Assembly (NCBI GenBank): GCA_003416985.1
Contig: QVIN01000004.1
Span: forward strand, 186,001-250,000
DNA length: 64,000 bases
Direction of reading: 5' to 3'
Source of the DNA: Duganella sp. BJB480
GTDB lineage: Bacteria > Pseudomonadota > Gammaproteobacteria > Burkholderiales > Burkholderiaceae_D
Positions within the stretch are counted from its first letter, which is position 1. The number at the start of each line of letters is the position of its first letter. Both the position numbers and the translations under genes were made by a program. Under the pieces are notes generated by a model. The model was not told the DNA's origin. It made no database searches and saw only the letters and a list, made by a program, of their open reading frames with translations. Shown here piece after piece: positions 1 to 7,540 of the stretch.

Positions 1-560
1 CGCAGGCGCAGGCTGCGTCCGGCCGCCGCGCTCAGCGTGATGCGGCCGTGGGCGTCGGTGCCGACGCGGCCGTTGAGCACCTCCAGTCCGATGGCGTAGC
101 CGGCGGCGCCGTCGAGGCGGTCGCGCGACCAGCGCACGCTGTCGCCGGTGAAGTGGACGGCGTTGTGCATGCCGAGCGGCAGGCGGCCGTCGTGCTGGTA
201 GTCGCGCAGCACGCGCGCCGAGCTGAGCACGGCGCCGCTGACGGTCAGCGTGGCGCGGTCGACGCCGATCTCGGTGGCGATGCCGTACAGCGGGCGGCCC
301 TGGTCGTCCCGGCCTTGCACGGCCTGGATCTGGGCGGCGCCGTTCCAGCGCAGCGGCGCCCCGTCCGGCTTGAACCACAGGCCGGTGGCGCTGTTCCCGG
401 CCGGGAAGGCGGCCAGCAGGCGCGGCGCCTCGCCGGAGCTCAGCAGCAGGTGCGCGGCGACCGGCCCCTGGCGCAGGAATTCATTGGCGACCAGGCCCTC
501 CGGCAGCGAGAAGCGCAGGGCGGGTTCGGCGGGGTCGGGCAGCGGGTGGATCTGTTCCAT
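1..560 (-). CDS. Partial carbohydrate-locus protein, N-terminal 186 residues, C-terminus beyond window
   Basis: An open frame runs from an ATG at 560 leftward off the window edge without a stop. The N-terminus reads MEQIHPLPDPAEPALRFSLP, with no signal peptide or membrane segment in the visible part. It continues in a style typical of large sugar-processing enzymes, for example AAFPAGNSATGLWF. I do not recognise the family with confidence. It lies 70 bp downstream of the GH65 gene on the same strand, separated by a GC-rich hairpin, so it probably belongs to the same alpha-glucoside locus. A debranching-enzyme or phosphorylase-like role is a guess from context only. Confidence 0.6.
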   Translation of the reverse strand, partial: MEQIHPLPDPAEPALRFSLPEGLVANEFLRQGPVAAHLLLSSGEAPRLLAAFPAGNSATGLWFKPDGAPLRWNGAAQIQAVQGRDDQGRPLYGIATEIGVDRATLTVSGAVLSSARVLRDYQHDGRLPLGMHNAVHFTGDSVRWSRDRLDGAAGYAIGLEVLNGRVGTDAHGRITLSAAAGRSLRL

Positions 561-584
561 CGGGAGTTCCAAAAACGGGTGGGG

Positions 585-612
585 AAAACCGGCCGGCGCG
601 CACGCCGGCCGG
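585..612 (-). terminator. GC-rich hairpin after GH65 gene
   Basis: Perfect 10-bp arms (589-598 and 603-612) close a 4-nt loop, followed on the minus strand by only four T. It is a weak intrinsic terminator or a processing hairpin between the GH65 gene and the partial downstream gene. The stem closely resembles the hairpin at 2679-2702. Confidence 0.4.
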
Positions 613-629
613 GCAAAATCATGCCGGGC

Positions 630-2651
630 CTAGGGCAGCGTGAACGTCGCGCGGCCGGCGCCGACGCCGCGCAGCTCCAGCTTCTTCCAGCGCTTGGGCA
701 GCGCGGTCTTGCGCTGGCTGATGCCCTGGTCGTCGATGCGCAGGCCGCCCAGGCCGAACAGCAGGGCCTGCAGGGTGCCGCCGGCGCCGGTGGCGAAATA
801 CGGGTTGCCGCCGCCGGGGTATTCCTCCAGCACGCCGAACGGCGCCAGGCGCAGGCCCTGGTAGCTGCGCTGGAAGGCGCTGTACGCCTGCTCGGCCTGG
901 CCGGCGCGCGCGTACAGCGTCGCGACGATGGACAGCCCCATGGCCGGCCCCTCCGGCGCCAGCCGCGGCGCGTAGTAGGCCAGGTCCTGGGCGATGCGGG
1001 CCGGGTCGCTGACGATGTCGAGCGGATAGGCCAGCAGGTTGACGTCGGCCTGCTTGATCGGCACGCCGTCGTAGCTGGCGTTCTCGCGCGTGGTGCCGTC
1101 GGCGAAGCGCAGGATGGGGATGTTGGCGGCCACCAGCTCCCAGTCGGGATCGGGCGCGACGCCCAGTTCGCGCGCGGCCTGGGCCGCGTAGCGCAGCACG
1201 GTGATCGCCATGCCGTTGGTGAAGGCGTTGTTGTCGATGTTCTCCTGCCACTCGTTGGCGCCGATCACATTGTTGATCTCGTAGCGGCCCGGCCCCTGGC
1301 GTTCGACCCGGCTGGCCCAGAAGTCGGCCACTTCCTTCAGCACCGGATAGCCGCGCTCGCGCAGCCACTGCTTGTCGTGGGTGACCTGGTAGTACTTCCA
1401 GAACGCCCAGCCGACGCAGCCGGTGATGTGCTGCTGGAACGGCCCGGTCAGCGCCGGCACCGGCGTGACCTCGAGGCCCTCGCTGGCCGACTCCCACGGG
1501 AACATCGCGCCCCGGTAGCCGTGGTTGCGCGCGTTCTCGCGCGCCGCGCCGAGGCGCTGGAAGCGGTATTCGAGCATCGATTTGGCCAGCTCGGGCTTGA
1601 GCGCCAGCAGCGGCGGCAGCATCCACAGCTCGGCGTCCCAGAACACGTGGCCGTTGTAGCCCAGCCCGGACAAGCCCATCGGCGACAGGCTGAAGGCCGT
1701 GCCTTCGCGCGCGAACGCGTACAGGTGGTACAGCGCCAGGCGCATGTCGCGCTGGGCTTGCGGATCGCCGTCGATGACGATGTCGCTGGTCCACAGGGCT
1801 TCCCAGGCTTGGAGGTGGGCCGCCATCAGGCGCTCGCGCCCCTGCAGCGCGGCGTACACGGTCAGGCGCTCGGCCTCGTTGTGCGGGTCGGCCAGGTGGG
1901 CCGAGGACAGCATCGAGCCGACCACCGAGAAGCGCAGCGTCTCGCCGGCCTTGAGCGAACGGCTGAACTTGGCCGAATGGCGGTTGTAGTCGCCGTCCTC
2001 GTGCACCAGCTCCGGCCGGGAGCCGCGCTCGAAAATGAAGCTGACGGCGGCGGCGACGGTGTGCCGCCCCGACGGGCTCTTGCCCACCGAACTCATGAGC
2101 GGAATGCGCGCGTGCGGCCGGTCGATCTGGGCGTACAGCTGCCTGACGTCGCGCAGGATATCGGGTGCCTCGATCAGCGCCGACGGCGTGACCGTGGTGT
2201 CGCGCCGCGCCGTGATCTCCACCGTGGCCAGCGCGGTGTAGGGCAGCTGGCGCAGGGCGGCGATGCTGTGGCGGACGTGGACCTTGTCCTTGAGGTCGAA
2301 CTCGGTGATCAGCAGCGCCCGCTTCATGTCCAGCGTCTGCCGCAGGCCCGACACGTGGGCCGCGTCGGCGCGCTGTCCATCGACGTCGAGATTGATGTTC
2401 ATGAAGTTGAAGCCCTTCAGGATGTTGTCGACCCGGCCGCGGCCGTAGGTGTCGAACGCGCCGTTGAGGACCACTTCGCCTATCGTCATCGGCTCGGCCG
2501 AGGACACCAGGCCCAGCACGCCATTGGCGACCGTCACGCCGTGATAGCGGGCCGGATCGATGGCCGGGGCGACGATGGTCCAGTCGTCGTCCGTGCCGGC
2601 GTGCACCGCCGAACTGACCAGCAACGCTGCAATGCTAAGGTATTTCATCAT
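630..2651 (-). CDS. Secreted glycoside hydrolase family 65 enzyme
   Basis: A 673-residue GH65-type protein. The start is set at the first ATG of MMKYLSIAALLVSSAVHAG, because this gives a clean Sec signal peptide; the open frame extends 21 codons further upstream without such a signal. GH65 landmarks are visible: FWDAE at about 337-341, and the catalytic-acid motif NEWQENIDNNAFTN with Glu467. A second acidic pair occurs in LEEYPGGGNPYF at 609-610. GH65 phosphorylases have one catalytic Glu and use phosphate. Characterised bacterial GH65 hydrolases add a general-base Glu about 144 residues later, as I recall for the Flavobacterium alpha-1,2-glucosidase. The spacing here fits a periplasmic hydrolase of a kojibiose- or trehalose-like disaccharide. 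The substrate is inferred. It is co-oriented with the upstream TonB receptor. Confidence 0.88.
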   Translation of the reverse strand: MMKYLSIAALLVSSAVHAGTDDDWTIVAPAIDPARYHGVTVANGVLGLVSSAEPMTIGEVVLNGAFDTYGRGRVDNILKGFNFMNINLDVDGQRADAAHVSGLRQTLDMKRALLITEFDLKDKVHVRHSIAALRQLPYTALATVEITARRDTTVTPSALIEAPDILRDVRQLYAQIDRPHARIPLMSSVGKSPSGRHTVAAAVSFIFERGSRPELVHEDGDYNRHSAKFSRSLKAGETLRFSVVGSMLSSAHLADPHNEAERLTVYAALQGRERLMAAHLQAWEALWTSDIVIDGDPQAQRDMRLALYHLYAFAREGTAFSLSPMGLSGLGYNGHVFWDAELWMLPPLLALKPELAKSMLEYRFQRLGAARENARNHGYRGAMFPWESASEGLEVTPVPALTGPFQQHITGCVGWAFWKYYQVTHDKQWLRERGYPVLKEVADFWASRVERQGPGRYEINNVIGANEWQENIDNNAFTNGMAITVLRYAAQAARELGVAPDPDWELVAANIPILRFADGTTRENASYDGVPIKQADVNLLAYPLDIVSDPARIAQDLAYYAPRLAPEGPAMGLSIVATLYARAGQAEQAYSAFQRSYQGLRLAPFGVLEEYPGGGNPYFATGAGGTLQALLFGLGGLRIDDQGISQRKTALPKRWKKLELRGVGAGRATFTLP

Positions 2652-2670
2652 GGATGGATTCTTCCGCCTG

Positions 2671-2702
2671 AAAAAAATCCGGCCGGCGCACGCGCCGGCC
2701 GG
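2671..2702 (-). terminator. Intrinsic terminator between TonB receptor and GH65 gene
   Basis: Perfect 11-bp GC arms (2679-2689 and 2692-2702) are followed on the minus strand by seven T (2671-2677). It sits between the stop of the TonB receptor gene and the GH65 ribosome-binding region. It could attenuate read-through so that the receptor is made in excess of the enzyme. Confidence 0.7.
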
Positions 2703-2716
2703 CAAAGGACGCACAA

Positions 2717-5209
2717 TTAGAACGACGCGGTCAGGCTGAACTGCATGTTGCGGCCCAGGATGGCGCGCGCAAAGAAGTAGTTGCCGCCGGCGACCTCGGT
2801 GAATCCGGCGCGCGGATTGCCCTCGGTCAGGCCGATGGTGTTGGTCAGGTTCTGCACGCTCAGGTTCAGCGCCAGCGTCGGCGTCAACTGGTAGTTCGCG
2901 CCCAGGTCCACCGTGTGGTAGGCCGGCAGCACGAAGGAGTTGGCGGCGTCGGCGTAGCGCTTGCCGACCTGGTGGTAGGACAGGTAGACCTCCCCCTTGT
3001 TATCGGGCAGCAGCAGGGCCGGCGTGATGGTGTAGTTCTGGTCCGGCGAGCGCTCCGGGTGCGAGCCCAGGCTGGCGGTGTTGACGGTCGACGCCGACGG
3101 CCCGCTGACGCTCTTGATGTTCATCGACGACTTCTGCACCACGCCGGTCAGGTTGACGCGGACGTAGCGCAGCGGCTTCCATTGCAGGTCGTACTCCAGG
3201 CCGTTGACGATGATGTCGCCGCCGATCTTGGTTTCCAGGCTGTCGCCTTCGAGCAGGCGGCTGAACTGGTAGTTCTTGAAGTTGGTGCGGAACGCCGTCA
3301 GCGAGGCCGAGAAGCCGCGCCGCTGGTAGCGCGCGCCCAGCTCGCCAAAGCTGATGCGGGTCACCGGGTTCTCGTTGTTGGCCTGGTAGCTTTGCGAATA
3401 GCGCGCGTAGGCCGCCAGGTTGTCGTTGATCAGGTAATTGGCGCCGGCCGTGGCCGAGCTGTGGTTGGCGGCGCCGTTGTCGACGTAGTCGTACTGGCCG
3501 TTGAAGGCCGGCATGGTGTTGTTGACCATGATGTTGTCGGCGTCGCTGCCGTCCGGCTTGCTCGATCCCGGTATCGCTACGGTCGAGCCCTGCGGGCGCC
3601 AGGCGCGGTAGTGGAAATGCTCCAGGCGCATGCCGGCGTCCACCCGCAGGCGCTCGTTGAACTGGTACTCGTCGTTCAGGTACAGGTTCTGCGACGACAG
3701 CGAGGAGCGGCTCAAGCCCACGCCCCACGGGTTGTATTCCAGCACGCCCTTGTCGGTCAGCTGGCCGACCACCTTGCCGGCGCCGTCGATGGCGACGATG
3801 TCGAGGCGGGCCGGGTTGTTCCTCACCTCGCCCAGGAAGCGGGTGTTGCCGTCGTTGCCGCCCTGTTCATCCTGGTCGATGGTCAGCAGGCCGGCGGTCA
3901 GGCTGTTGCCGGCCGCAGTCCAGGTGACGCTCAGGTCGTTGACGAAGTTCTGGCGGTAGGCGCGGTTCTTGGCCGAGATGTTGTCCGTCAGCAGGCCGTT
4001 GCCGCTGACGTTGGCGAGATTGGCGCCGGCGTACACGGTGCCGCTGGCCACGCCGCGGATGGCCGCCGTGGTGCCGGGGAAGCGCGCCAGCATGGCCTTG
4101 ATGTCGCCGTTGGTGGCCGGGTTCAGGCGGTCGGCGGCCGAGCGCAGGCTGTTGTTGTCGAAGGTGAACACCGCGTTGAAGTCGTTCTTGAAGTCGGTGT
4201 AGCGGCCCTTGGAGCGCACCGTGAAGGCGTCGCTCAGGCGCTGTTCGAAGGCGTAGCCGACCGAGGTCGACTTGGTGGCCACGCCGTCGTTCAAGTCGTT
4301 GGTCTGGACGCCGTTGGAGTTGCGGCCGGCCTGCACGCCGTTGTCCGCGCTCAGCAGGGTGCCGTAGTTGCCGTTGAAGCCGGGCACCGGCTGCGGGTTG
4401 GACGGGTTCTGGAACGGGGTCGGCAGCAGGAAGGTGTTATGGTCGTTGACCAGCTTGACGTTGACGCTGAATTCGCCGTCGCGCCATTTGCGGCCCGCGT
4501 AGGCGCGCAGCAGGCCGCCATGGTCGGCGGTGAAGCCGATGTCGCGCACCGAGTCGGCACGGCGGTAGAAGCCGCCGAAGCCGGCGTACCAGCCATTGCC
4601 GAGCGCGCCGCCGTAGCGCAGGTCGATGCGCCGGGTGCCGTAGTCGGAGCCGGTCAGGCGCAGCGCGCCCTCCGGCTCGTCCTTGGCGCGCACCGTGATG
4701 AAGTTGACGGTGGCGCCGGCGCCGTTGACCGTCAGGATGCCGGAGGTGCCGCCGCGCACCGCCTCCATGCGGTCGATCGACAGTTCCTGCTTGAGCACGG
4801 TGTCGGCCAGGCCCGGATGGTAGAACACCGGCAGCCCGTCCTCGGACAGCTGGACGAAGTTCTGGCCGCCGCCGGCCAGGCCGCGCACCGTGTAGTTGTT
4901 GGACACCTCGCCGCCGGAGTCCTCGACCATCATGCCGGGGATCAGTTCCAGCGCGCTGGCGGTGCTGCGCGGCGCCTTGCGGTCGAGGTCGGCGCGGTCG
5001 GCGCTGGTGACGGCCACCGAGCTTTCGCGCACGGTGCGCTTGAGCGAGGTGCTGCCGGTGACCACCACCTGGTTGAGCTTGTCGTCGGCGCGGTCCTGGC
5101 TACCGTTGTCGGCGGGGGCGGCGGCGCCTTCCTGCGCCTGGGCCTGATGAGTCAACGCCCAGACAGCCAGCGTGATGGTGGACAGCAAATATCGCTTGCG
5201 ATTCTTCAT
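2717..5209 (-). CDS. TonB-dependent outer-membrane receptor
   Basis: An 830-residue protein with a signal peptide ending near AQAQ. A plug domain follows, with the TonB-box-like start LNQVVVTGS at about residue 45, VRGLAGGGQNFVQLSEDGLP and VRGGTSGILTVNGAGATVNF. A long beta-barrel follows and ends in a C-terminal Phe (FSLTASF), the usual Bam-recognised terminus. It imports a ligand across the outer membrane using TonB-ExbBD energy. Next to a GH65 enzyme and a LacI regulator, the likely cargo is an oligosaccharide rather than a siderophore. The ligand is inferred only from these neighbours. Length is normal for the family. Confidence 0.93.
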   Translation of the reverse strand: MKNRKRYLLSTITLAVWALTHQAQAQEGAAAPADNGSQDRADDKLNQVVVTGSTSLKRTVRESSVAVTSADRADLDRKAPRSTASALELIPGMMVEDSGGEVSNNYTVRGLAGGGQNFVQLSEDGLPVFYHPGLADTVLKQELSIDRMEAVRGGTSGILTVNGAGATVNFITVRAKDEPEGALRLTGSDYGTRRIDLRYGGALGNGWYAGFGGFYRRADSVRDIGFTADHGGLLRAYAGRKWRDGEFSVNVKLVNDHNTFLLPTPFQNPSNPQPVPGFNGNYGTLLSADNGVQAGRNSNGVQTNDLNDGVATKSTSVGYAFEQRLSDAFTVRSKGRYTDFKNDFNAVFTFDNNSLRSAADRLNPATNGDIKAMLARFPGTTAAIRGVASGTVYAGANLANVSGNGLLTDNISAKNRAYRQNFVNDLSVTWTAAGNSLTAGLLTIDQDEQGGNDGNTRFLGEVRNNPARLDIVAIDGAGKVVGQLTDKGVLEYNPWGVGLSRSSLSSQNLYLNDEYQFNERLRVDAGMRLEHFHYRAWRPQGSTVAIPGSSKPDGSDADNIMVNNTMPAFNGQYDYVDNGAANHSSATAGANYLINDNLAAYARYSQSYQANNENPVTRISFGELGARYQRRGFSASLTAFRTNFKNYQFSRLLEGDSLETKIGGDIIVNGLEYDLQWKPLRYVRVNLTGVVQKSSMNIKSVSGPSASTVNTASLGSHPERSPDQNYTITPALLLPDNKGEVYLSYHQVGKRYADAANSFVLPAYHTVDLGANYQLTPTLALNLSVQNLTNTIGLTEGNPRAGFTEVAGGNYFFARAILGRNMQFSLTASF

Positions 5210-5338
5210 TTTTGTCTCCGTCTATTATCTTTTTAACTATAACTGTATAAGCGGTCGCTGCGGTGCTGCTGGGGGATCGGCGCTGACGGATCTTGCTGTT
5301 TTCCGAAATTATCGATTGAGCAACCGGTGTTTCATTTG

Positions 5339-5356
5339 TGCGCAACCGGTTGCGCA
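5339..5356. promoter_or_regulatory. Palindromic operator for the LacI-type regulator
   Basis: TGCGCAACCGGTTGCGCA is a perfect 18-bp palindrome with the central CG step typical of LacI/GalR operators. A partial copy, GCAACCGGTG, lies at about 5320-5329. Both lie between the divergent TonB receptor gene (start 5209) and the regulator gene (start 5497), so one protein could control both directions. Confidence 0.75.
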
Positions 5357-5496
5357 ACGAAATAATTATGCAGCGTTCCAAACCGAATTGCAATTTATTC
5401 CGCTTCAACGATGCAATTAGCAACACATGGGGCGAAACCGGCAAATGGCGGTATCATGCCGCTTTTGGATGGCGTGCCAGGGCCGGGGGAAGCGCA

Positions 5497-6459
5497 GTGA
5501 AGATGACGTTGGACCAACTTGCATTGAATCTCGGCCTGTCGAAAGGCACGGTCAGCCGCGCGCTCAACGGCAAAGGCCGCATGGCCGAAGAAACCCGCCA
5601 ACGCATCCTGGCCGCGATGAACGCCTCCGGCTACTCGCCCGATCCGACCGCGCGCGAATTGAGCCGGCGTTCGCGCCACAGCGTCGGCATCTCCTTGAGC
5701 AAGGGCGGCTTCGGTCCCTACTTCACCCTGTTCTGGCGCGCCCTGGTGCAGGTGGCCGGTGAACGCGGCACCCGCTTTGTCGAAATGAACGAGCCGCTGG
5801 ACACCTATGCCCGGCTGCCGGACGCGGTGCTGCTGCACAACACCGAAGCGGTGCAGGAACGCCTGGCGCTGCTGACGCAACGCAAGGTGCCGGCGGTGGT
5901 GCTGGGCCACCAGCCGAACGCCGCCTTCGTGGTGCCGGACGACGCCGGCGGCGGCGCGGCCGCCACCCGCTGCCTGCTGGAACTGGGCCACCGCGCGATC
6001 GGCTTTGTCGGCATGCCAACCGCGCAGCAATCCGACGTCGACCGCCGGCACGGCTACCGCGCGGCACTGGCCGAGGCCGGCGTCGCGCTGCGTCCGGAAC
6101 TTGAGCTGGACGGGCAGTTCTCGGTGCTGGGCGGCTATCGGGCCGTGCGGCGCGCATGGGAGGGCGGGTTGCGCTTCACGGCCTTGTTCTGCGCCAGCGA
6201 CGAGATGGCGATAGGCGCCATCGGCGCGCTTGAAGACCTGGGCTTGCGGATGCCGGAGCAGGTGTCGGTGGTCGGCTTCGACGGCCTGCCGGGCATGCCC
6301 TACGACCTGACCACGGTGGTGCAGGACATCGAGCGCATCGCGGTGGAAGCCATCACCCTGGCCGAGGAGTTGATCGACGGCGGACCGCTGCGCGAGATCG
6401 TGGTGCCGGTGCGGCTGCATCTGGGCGCCACCACAGCCGCCTGCATGCAGCCGGGGTGA
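5497..6459 (+). CDS. LacI/GalR-family transcriptional regulator
   Basis: A 320-residue regulator. The N-terminal helix-turn-helix is clear in TLDQLALNLGLSKGTVSRAL, with hinge-type residues around NASGYSPDPTARELSRRSRH, followed by a periplasmic-binding-protein-like sugar domain that ends near VVPVRLHLGATTAA. The start is placed at GTG 5497, six bases after a GGGGGA ribosome site; ATG 5503 is the alternative. It is divergent from the TonB receptor gene, with an 18-bp palindrome in between. The probable role is sugar-responsive repression of the receptor and GH65 genes. The effector is unknown. Confidence 0.93.
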   Translation: MKMTLDQLALNLGLSKGTVSRALNGKGRMAEETRQRILAAMNASGYSPDPTARELSRRSRHSVGISLSKGGFGPYFTLFWRALVQVAGERGTRFVEMNEPLDTYARLPDAVLLHNTEAVQERLALLTQRKVPAVVLGHQPNAAFVVPDDAGGGAAATRCLLELGHRAIGFVGMPTAQQSDVDRRHGYRAALAEAGVALRPELELDGQFSVLGGYRAVRRAWEGGLRFTALFCASDEMAIGAIGALEDLGLRMPEQVSVVGFDGLPGMPYDLTTVVQDIERIAVEAITLAEELIDGGPLREIVVPVRLHLGATTAACMQPG

Positions 6460-6480
6460 CGCGCCGCGCGCGCCGGTGGG

Positions 6481-6486
6481 TATAAT
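6481..6486 (+). promoter_or_regulatory. Candidate -10 element of the cysteine-repeat gene
   Basis: A perfect TATAAT lies 34 bp upstream of the ATG at 6520. No good -35 hexamer is visible at the usual spacing (the nearest, GTGACG at 6456-6461, has a 19-bp gap), so this is a tentative promoter. Confidence 0.4.
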
Positions 6487-6519
6487 AGCAAAAGATCAAC
6501 AACCATTCCGGGGATATCC

Positions 6520-7023
6520 ATGCGTATTTCGCAGGCAGCACGTTCCACCTTGACCTTCCTTGCCACCCTGCTGTGCGCCGGCTGCGTGGCCATCGTGCCG
6601 CAGTCCGGCCATGCCTCGTCCACGACCGGCGCCGACGGCGGCCCGGCGTTCTGCCAGACCTCGCCCGACGGCAAGGCGGTGGCCTGCGGCCCCGCCGCCA
6701 GCTTCTGCCAGAAATCATCGGCCGGCAACGCGGTCGCCTGCGGATACAAGGCCAGCTTCTGCGACACCTCGTCCGACGGCAAGCAAGTCGCCTGCGGCGG
6801 CCAGGCCTCGTTCTGCGCCAAGTCGGCCGACGGCAGCGCCGTGGCCTGCGGCGGCGAAGCTTCCTACTGCGAAAAATCGGCCGATGGCCAGCACGTGGCT
6901 TGCGGCGGCAAGGCGAGCTTCTGCGAACAGTCGGCCAACGGCCACGAGGTCGCGTGCGGCGGCCAGGCATCCTTCTGCCAGGCCTCGCCGGACGGCTCGT
7001 CGGTGGCCTGCGGCGGCCGCTGA
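6520..7023 (+). CDS. Secreted cysteine-rich tandem-repeat protein, function unknown
   Basis: A 167-residue protein. The first 32 residues form a signal sequence (TLTFLATLLCAGC then VAIVPQSGHAS). The CAGC could be a weak lipobox, so it may be a lipoprotein or a cleaved periplasmic protein. Residues 44-167 are seven tandem repeats of 18 residues with the pattern FCxxSxDGxxVACGGxAS. Each repeat carries two Cys, 14 in all, spaced 11 and 7. The regular pattern suggests a disulfide-laddered or metal-binding rod. I know no function for it. A ribosome site, GGGGA, lies about 7 bases before the ATG. It stands alone between the LacI gene and the violacein operon. Confidence 0.85.
   Translation: MRISQAARSTLTFLATLLCAGCVAIVPQSGHASSTTGADGGPAFCQTSPDGKAVACGPAASFCQKSSAGNAVACGYKASFCDTSSDGKQVACGGQASFCAKSADGSAVACGGEASYCEKSADGQHVACGGKASFCEQSANGHEVACGGQASFCQASPDGSSVACGGR
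6649..7020 (+). repeat. Seven in-frame 54-bp coding repeats
   Basis: The repeat unit encodes 18 residues. The last copy is 16 residues and ends at the stop codon. Nucleotide copies have diverged (changes fall in the variable positions), while Cys, Gly and the VACG core are kept, which suggests selection on the protein rather than a recent slippage expansion. Confidence 0.9.
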
Positions 7024-7045
7024 CGCCCAGCCAGCAGATCAGCCG

Positions 7046-7186
7046 CTACCAGCGGTGGCGGCGCTCGAGTAAGAACAGCTGCGCCGCCAGACTTACCATC
7101 AGCAAGCCACTGACAAGAAACAAGCCATCGTCGATATTTTCCACGAAGGGATTTCGAGCGCTTGCTCGCCGAAAGCGGCTACGCAC
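7046..7186 (-). CDS. Possible 46-residue single-pass membrane micro-protein
   Basis: A GTG-initiated frame contains one strongly hydrophobic segment (GLFLVSGLLMVSLAAQLFLL) flanked by an acidic start and a basic end (ERRHRW). An in-frame stop lies just upstream of the GTG. It has no clear ribosome site. It could be a real small protein, the eroded tail of a membrane protein, or chance. Confidence 0.2.
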   Translation of the reverse strand: MRSRFRRASARNPFVENIDDGLFLVSGLLMVSLAAQLFLLERRHRW

Positions 7187-7400
7187 AATCGCCTAACCGC
7201 CCCTTCCTCCCACCGCCCCCCGATCCACGCGCTTCGCCCGGAGCGCCGGGCGGCGTGGCTTGCCTCCCGCACCTTCCAAACCCAGCCGCACGGCACCACA
7301 CAATTCTCACCCGCAATAGCTTGATATTGCCGGTCGCGTCAATCCACTTCCCCTTGGAAATTTAAGGCTACAAAAGTAGCACATGCCCCGTTTTGGTGCA

Positions 7401-7414
7401 TTGACGTTTGTCAA
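7401..7414. promoter_or_regulatory. Inverted repeat TTGAC-N4-GTCAA upstream of vioA
   Basis: Perfect 5-bp arms separated by 4 bp lie 126 bp before the vioA start. It could be a regulator site for the pigment operon. The left arm, TTGACG, could also serve as a -35 hexamer. The binding factor is unknown. Confidence 0.35.
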
Positions 7415-7540
7415 ATCGCCAATCATGCAAGTAAGTTATCGTTCGGCCTGTCTTTGATCTGACGCAGAAAAACCACTCGTCAAACTTGAACTTTTTTGAG
7501 CCGCATCAGTAGCTTGCCTACGACTGAAAGGAACCCCTGG

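Larger units (their letters stand above)
7024..7540. other. 517-bp gap upstream of vioA
   Basis: This gap must hold the violacein operon promoter. It contains a possible 46-codon minus-strand ORF (7046-7186), an AT-rich stretch at about 7315-7380, and the short inverted repeat at 7401-7414. A ribosome site AAAGGAA lies just before vioA. I see no convincing lux-type box or full sigma-70 pair. Confidence 0.6.

Noticed and set aside
48..2720. An 890-codon plus-strand open frame opposite the GH65 gene
   Set aside because: It is an antisense shadow created by GC-rich codons. The minus strand carries a signal peptide and clear GH65 motifs, and the plus-strand frame shows only Arg/Ala/Val/Gln-rich low-complexity sequence.
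5100..5444. A 114-codon minus-strand frame extending upstream of the TonB receptor
   Set aside because: It crosses the operator and promoter interval in a different frame from the receptor, and its translation has no recognisable features.
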